64,000 bases of DNA from NCBI GenBank assembly GCA_014762505.1, contig JABURS010000043.1, forward strand, positions 1-64,000, given 5' to 3'. Of this stretch, positions 63,295 through 64,000 are shown one piece after another. Made by a program: the position numbers and the translations under genes. The first letter of the stretch is position 1, and every line of letters begins with the position of its first letter. Source of the DNA: Chromatiales bacterium. GTDB taxonomy: Bacteria; Pseudomonadota; Gammaproteobacteria; SpSt-1174. The notes under the pieces are model-generated. The model had not been told where the DNA came from. It saw only the letters and a list, made by a program, of their open reading frames with translations, and searched no databases.

Positions 63295-64000
63295 TCAGTG
63301 GGCGGTGAGGAAGGAGACGCCGACCACGCCGATGAACCCGGCCGGATCGGTGATGCGGCCATCGGGATCGTCGGCGTTGAGCACGCGGGCCACGCGGTGG
63401 CGGTGATAGGAGGCCAGCAGGCGGCTCACGGGCAGTACGCGGTCGGTCAGATAATCGCCGTAGAGCTGCCGGTGCAGGGCAGGCAGGCGGTACCATGGCT
63501 CGGTGGGTCGCGCGTGATGGGCGTTGTGGTAACCGAAATTGAGCGTCAGCAGGTTGAGCCACGGGTGGCGTGTCGATACCAGGTTGGAGTAGGTGTTGCG
63601 TTCCTCGTGGGCACGATCGAAGCGGACCTGAGCTGCGTCGCGGTCCCCTTCCAGCGTCTCGAACAGCGGGTAGGTGTGCTGGTGCACGTCCATGAAGCGC
63701 AACACGTGCAGGAACAGCAGGTACGCCAGTCCATGGAACAGCAGGGCCCAGGGGCTGACGGCGGCCAGCAGGGCGAAGAACAGGACGCGCGAGGCGAGCA
63801 CCAGGACTACCCGGCGGCGGTTCGGGCGCCGGTTCGGCAGGACGAAGGGCAGGATCAGCACCAGCGCGTGCATCAGCAGGTCCACCGCCGGGACGTAGGT
63901 CCATTCCAGTGCCTGGATGGTGCGCAGCAGGCCCGGGTGGCGGTGCAGATGTCCGCGGAAGTCGAAGGCCACGATGTCGGCCCGGTCGACGTGGTGGCGA
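63295..64000 (-). CDS. Fatty acid desaturase (N-terminus outside window)
   Basis: The frame is open to the window edge, so the 5' end is missing; the visible part is about 235 residues. Near the edge it reads HHVDRADIVAFDFRGHLHRH. Later VHQHTYPLFET and LLTLNFGYHNAHHARPTEPW supply further histidine boxes of membrane di-iron desaturases. At least two membrane segments are present. It probably introduces double bonds or hydroxylates acyl chains or related lipids. Confidence 0.85.
   Translation of the reverse strand, partial: RHHVDRADIVAFDFRGHLHRHPGLLRTIQALEWTYVPAVDLLMHALVLILPFVLPNRRPNRRRVVLVLASRVLFFALLAAVSPWALLFHGLAYLLFLHVLRFMDVHQHTYPLFETLEGDRDAAQVRFDRAHEERNTYSNLVSTRHPWLNLLTLNFGYHNAHHARPTEPWYRLPALHRQLYGDYLTDRVLPVSRLLASYHRHRVARVLNADDPDGRITDPAGFIGVVGVSFLTAH

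Noticed and set aside
1-64000. CRISPR arrays, tRNA, rRNA or insertion sequences
   Set aside because: No regularly spaced repeats, no tRNA-like cloverleaf noticed and no transposase or integrase motifs in any frame.

Overview
The window is GC-rich and densely coded, with no rRNA, tRNA, IS transposase or CRISPR array that I can see. Gene content suggests a moderately halophilic, sulfur-oxidising gammaproteobacterium (Chromatiales / Ectothiorhodospiraceae-like; inference). It carries ectoine synthesis (ectABC), a flavocytochrome c sulfide dehydrogenase pair (fccAB), glycolate oxidation with malate synthase G, and many c-di-GMP enzymes.

Layout. 1-3.8 kb: a 5'-truncated flavin reductase, an XPF/ERCC4-type nuclease, a higBA toxin-antitoxin pair whose toxin carries a one-base frameshift, small membrane proteins, a Gdx-type SMR exporter and YjdM. 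3.9-17.3 kb: c-di-GMP and chemotaxis proteins interrupted by ectABC, which is preceded by a leader that folds like a riboswitch. 17.4-22 kb: an EEP-family hydrolase, a phospholipase D-VTT fusion, a PAQR protein, a GIY-YIG protein and TruC. 22-31.7 kb: a glycolate module (glcDEF, a TRAP transporter, glcB). 31.7-39.5 kb: ArfB, a DUF2892 protein behind a palindromic operator, two diguanylate cyclases, a peroxiredoxin, a DUF302 protein, a tandem pair of unknown paralogues, and fccAB.

39.7-53.9 kb is a large nitrogen-scavenging cluster: allophanate hydrolase, a urea/guanidine carboxylase, two DUF1989 proteins (carboxyguanidine deiminase subunits), a NikR-like regulator, a glutamine-synthetase-like ligase, a creatininase-family amidohydrolase, an ABC transporter and two substrate-binding proteins. 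The likely route is guanidine to carboxyguanidine to allophanate to ammonia and CO2, although urea as substrate is not excluded. Four copies of a dyad GTATTAC-N14-GTAATAC (two perfect, two with one altered half) lie in front of the four transcription units. The spacing is that of NikR operators, but the half-site differs, and the local NikR-like protein has lost the nickel-binding cysteine. One site abuts a consensus sigma-54 promoter. I regard this as the most interesting system in the window.

54-60.4 kb is a minus-strand arsenic operon: arsR, an MBL-fold protein, an ArsP-type permease, a Cys-rich protein, arsM, a small redoxin, GAPDH and arsJ. A four-helix-bundle gene flanked by 19-bp inverted repeats sits between GAPDH and arsJ and supplies the end of one gene and the start of the other. 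60.4-64 kb: a CDF metal exporter, an EamA transporter, a TIM-barrel epimerase-like protein and a fatty acid desaturase cut by the window edge.
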